From NCBI GenBank assembly GCA_018819925.1, contig JAHJPG010000110.1, positions 1 to 64,000 on the forward strand: DNA of 64,000 nt, read 5' to 3'. Origin of the DNA: Pseudomonadota bacterium (GTDB taxonomy: Bacteria > Desulfobacterota > Desulfarculia > Desulfarculales > Desulfarculaceae). Below are positions 63,495-64,000 of this stretch, piece after piece (position 1 is the stretch's first letter; each line of letters opens with the position of its first letter). Below the pieces are notes generated by a model, which worked only from the letters and a program-made list of their open reading frames with translations, was not told the origin of the DNA and did not search any database. Position numbers and translations under genes: made by a program.

Positions 63495-64000
63495 CTACAG
63501 GCCCTGGGCCAGCTCGGCCCCGGGAAGGGCGGCCACCGGCCGGGTCAGGAAAAAACCGCCCTGGGCGATGCGCTGCTTGAGCTCCCTGGCCACTTCGCGG
63601 CCCCGGGCCCGGCTGGCCATGCCTCCGGTGGACACCTTCTTGCCGTCCACCTCGATTTCCCCGCTCATGAGCTGGGCCATGGAAACCCGCCCCAGGGAGC
63701 CGGGGCGCCCCAGGGGATAGGCCTCGGAGTAGTCCACCACGGGGAAGGTGATGTCCTCGTCCCGCACCGCGGCGTAGGCGATAACCTCTTCATCGATCAC
63801 CGGGAGAGGGATGCCCAGGCCCACGGCCAGGGAGGCCCCGTAGCCGGCGATGGAAGCCGCCCGCAGGTAATGATCGTTCATGCCGTTCAGGTCGCCCATG
63901 ACCGCCAAGGTAGCCGAGGGCGTCAAGGGAAGGCCCTTGGCGTCGCGCTCCGGGTTGGGCACGTGCTGGGTTCCCGGCCAGACTACATAGCCCTCGCCGC
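63495..64000 (-). CDS. DUF39 / homocysteine biosynthesis protein (C-terminal part, truncated by window edge)
   Basis: 'GYVVWPGTQHVPNPERDAKGLPLTPSATLAVMGDLNGMNDHYLRAASIAGYGASLAVGLGIPLPVIDEEV' reads through the window end. Confidence 0.82.
   Translation of the reverse strand, partial: GEGYVVWPGTQHVPNPERDAKGLPLTPSATLAVMGDLNGMNDHYLRAASIAGYGASLAVGLGIPLPVIDEEVIAYAAVRDEDITFPVVDYSEAYPLGRPGSLGRVSMAQLMSGEIEVDGKKVSTGGMASRARGREVARELKQRIAQGGFFLTRPVAALPGAELAQGL

Noticed and set aside
1-64000. tRNA/rRNA genes, prophage or IS transposase genes
   Set aside because: No recognisable tRNA/rRNA sequence, integrase, transposase or phage structural protein seen in the window.

Overview
High-GC, densely coded bacterial chromosome window, probably Desulfobacterota/deltaproteobacterial. 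That lineage guess rests only on composition and on the DUF39 + NIL/4Fe-4S pair at the right edge. The left ~6 kb holds the end of a mannosyl-3-phosphoglycerate phosphatase-like gene, birA, and a bioB-bioA-bioF-bioD operon. The operon has a near-perfect BirA-type operator overlapping a sigma70-like promoter. Next comes trkH/trkA. From ~9.4 to ~62.8 kb there is a very large glycan/glycolipid assembly region: GT4 and GT2 glycosyltransferases, methyltransferases, sugar epimerases, and a heptose-type nucleotide-sugar set with its own small transaldolase. It also holds nine large GT-C/YfhO-like membrane proteins and four separate UPF0104/LPG-synthase-TM 'flippase-like' proteins. I saw no Wzx, Wzy or ABC-type exporter in the window. 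The right edge carries the NIL/4Fe-4S and DUF39 genes of the alternative homocysteine pathway. The most striking non-coding signal is a dispersed intergenic element: three ~259-bp copies with ~21-bp terminal inverted repeats, plus three ~120-bp inner-only copies. All six share a central 16-nt hairpin, and base-pair-preserving substitutions occur both in that hairpin and in the terminal repeats.
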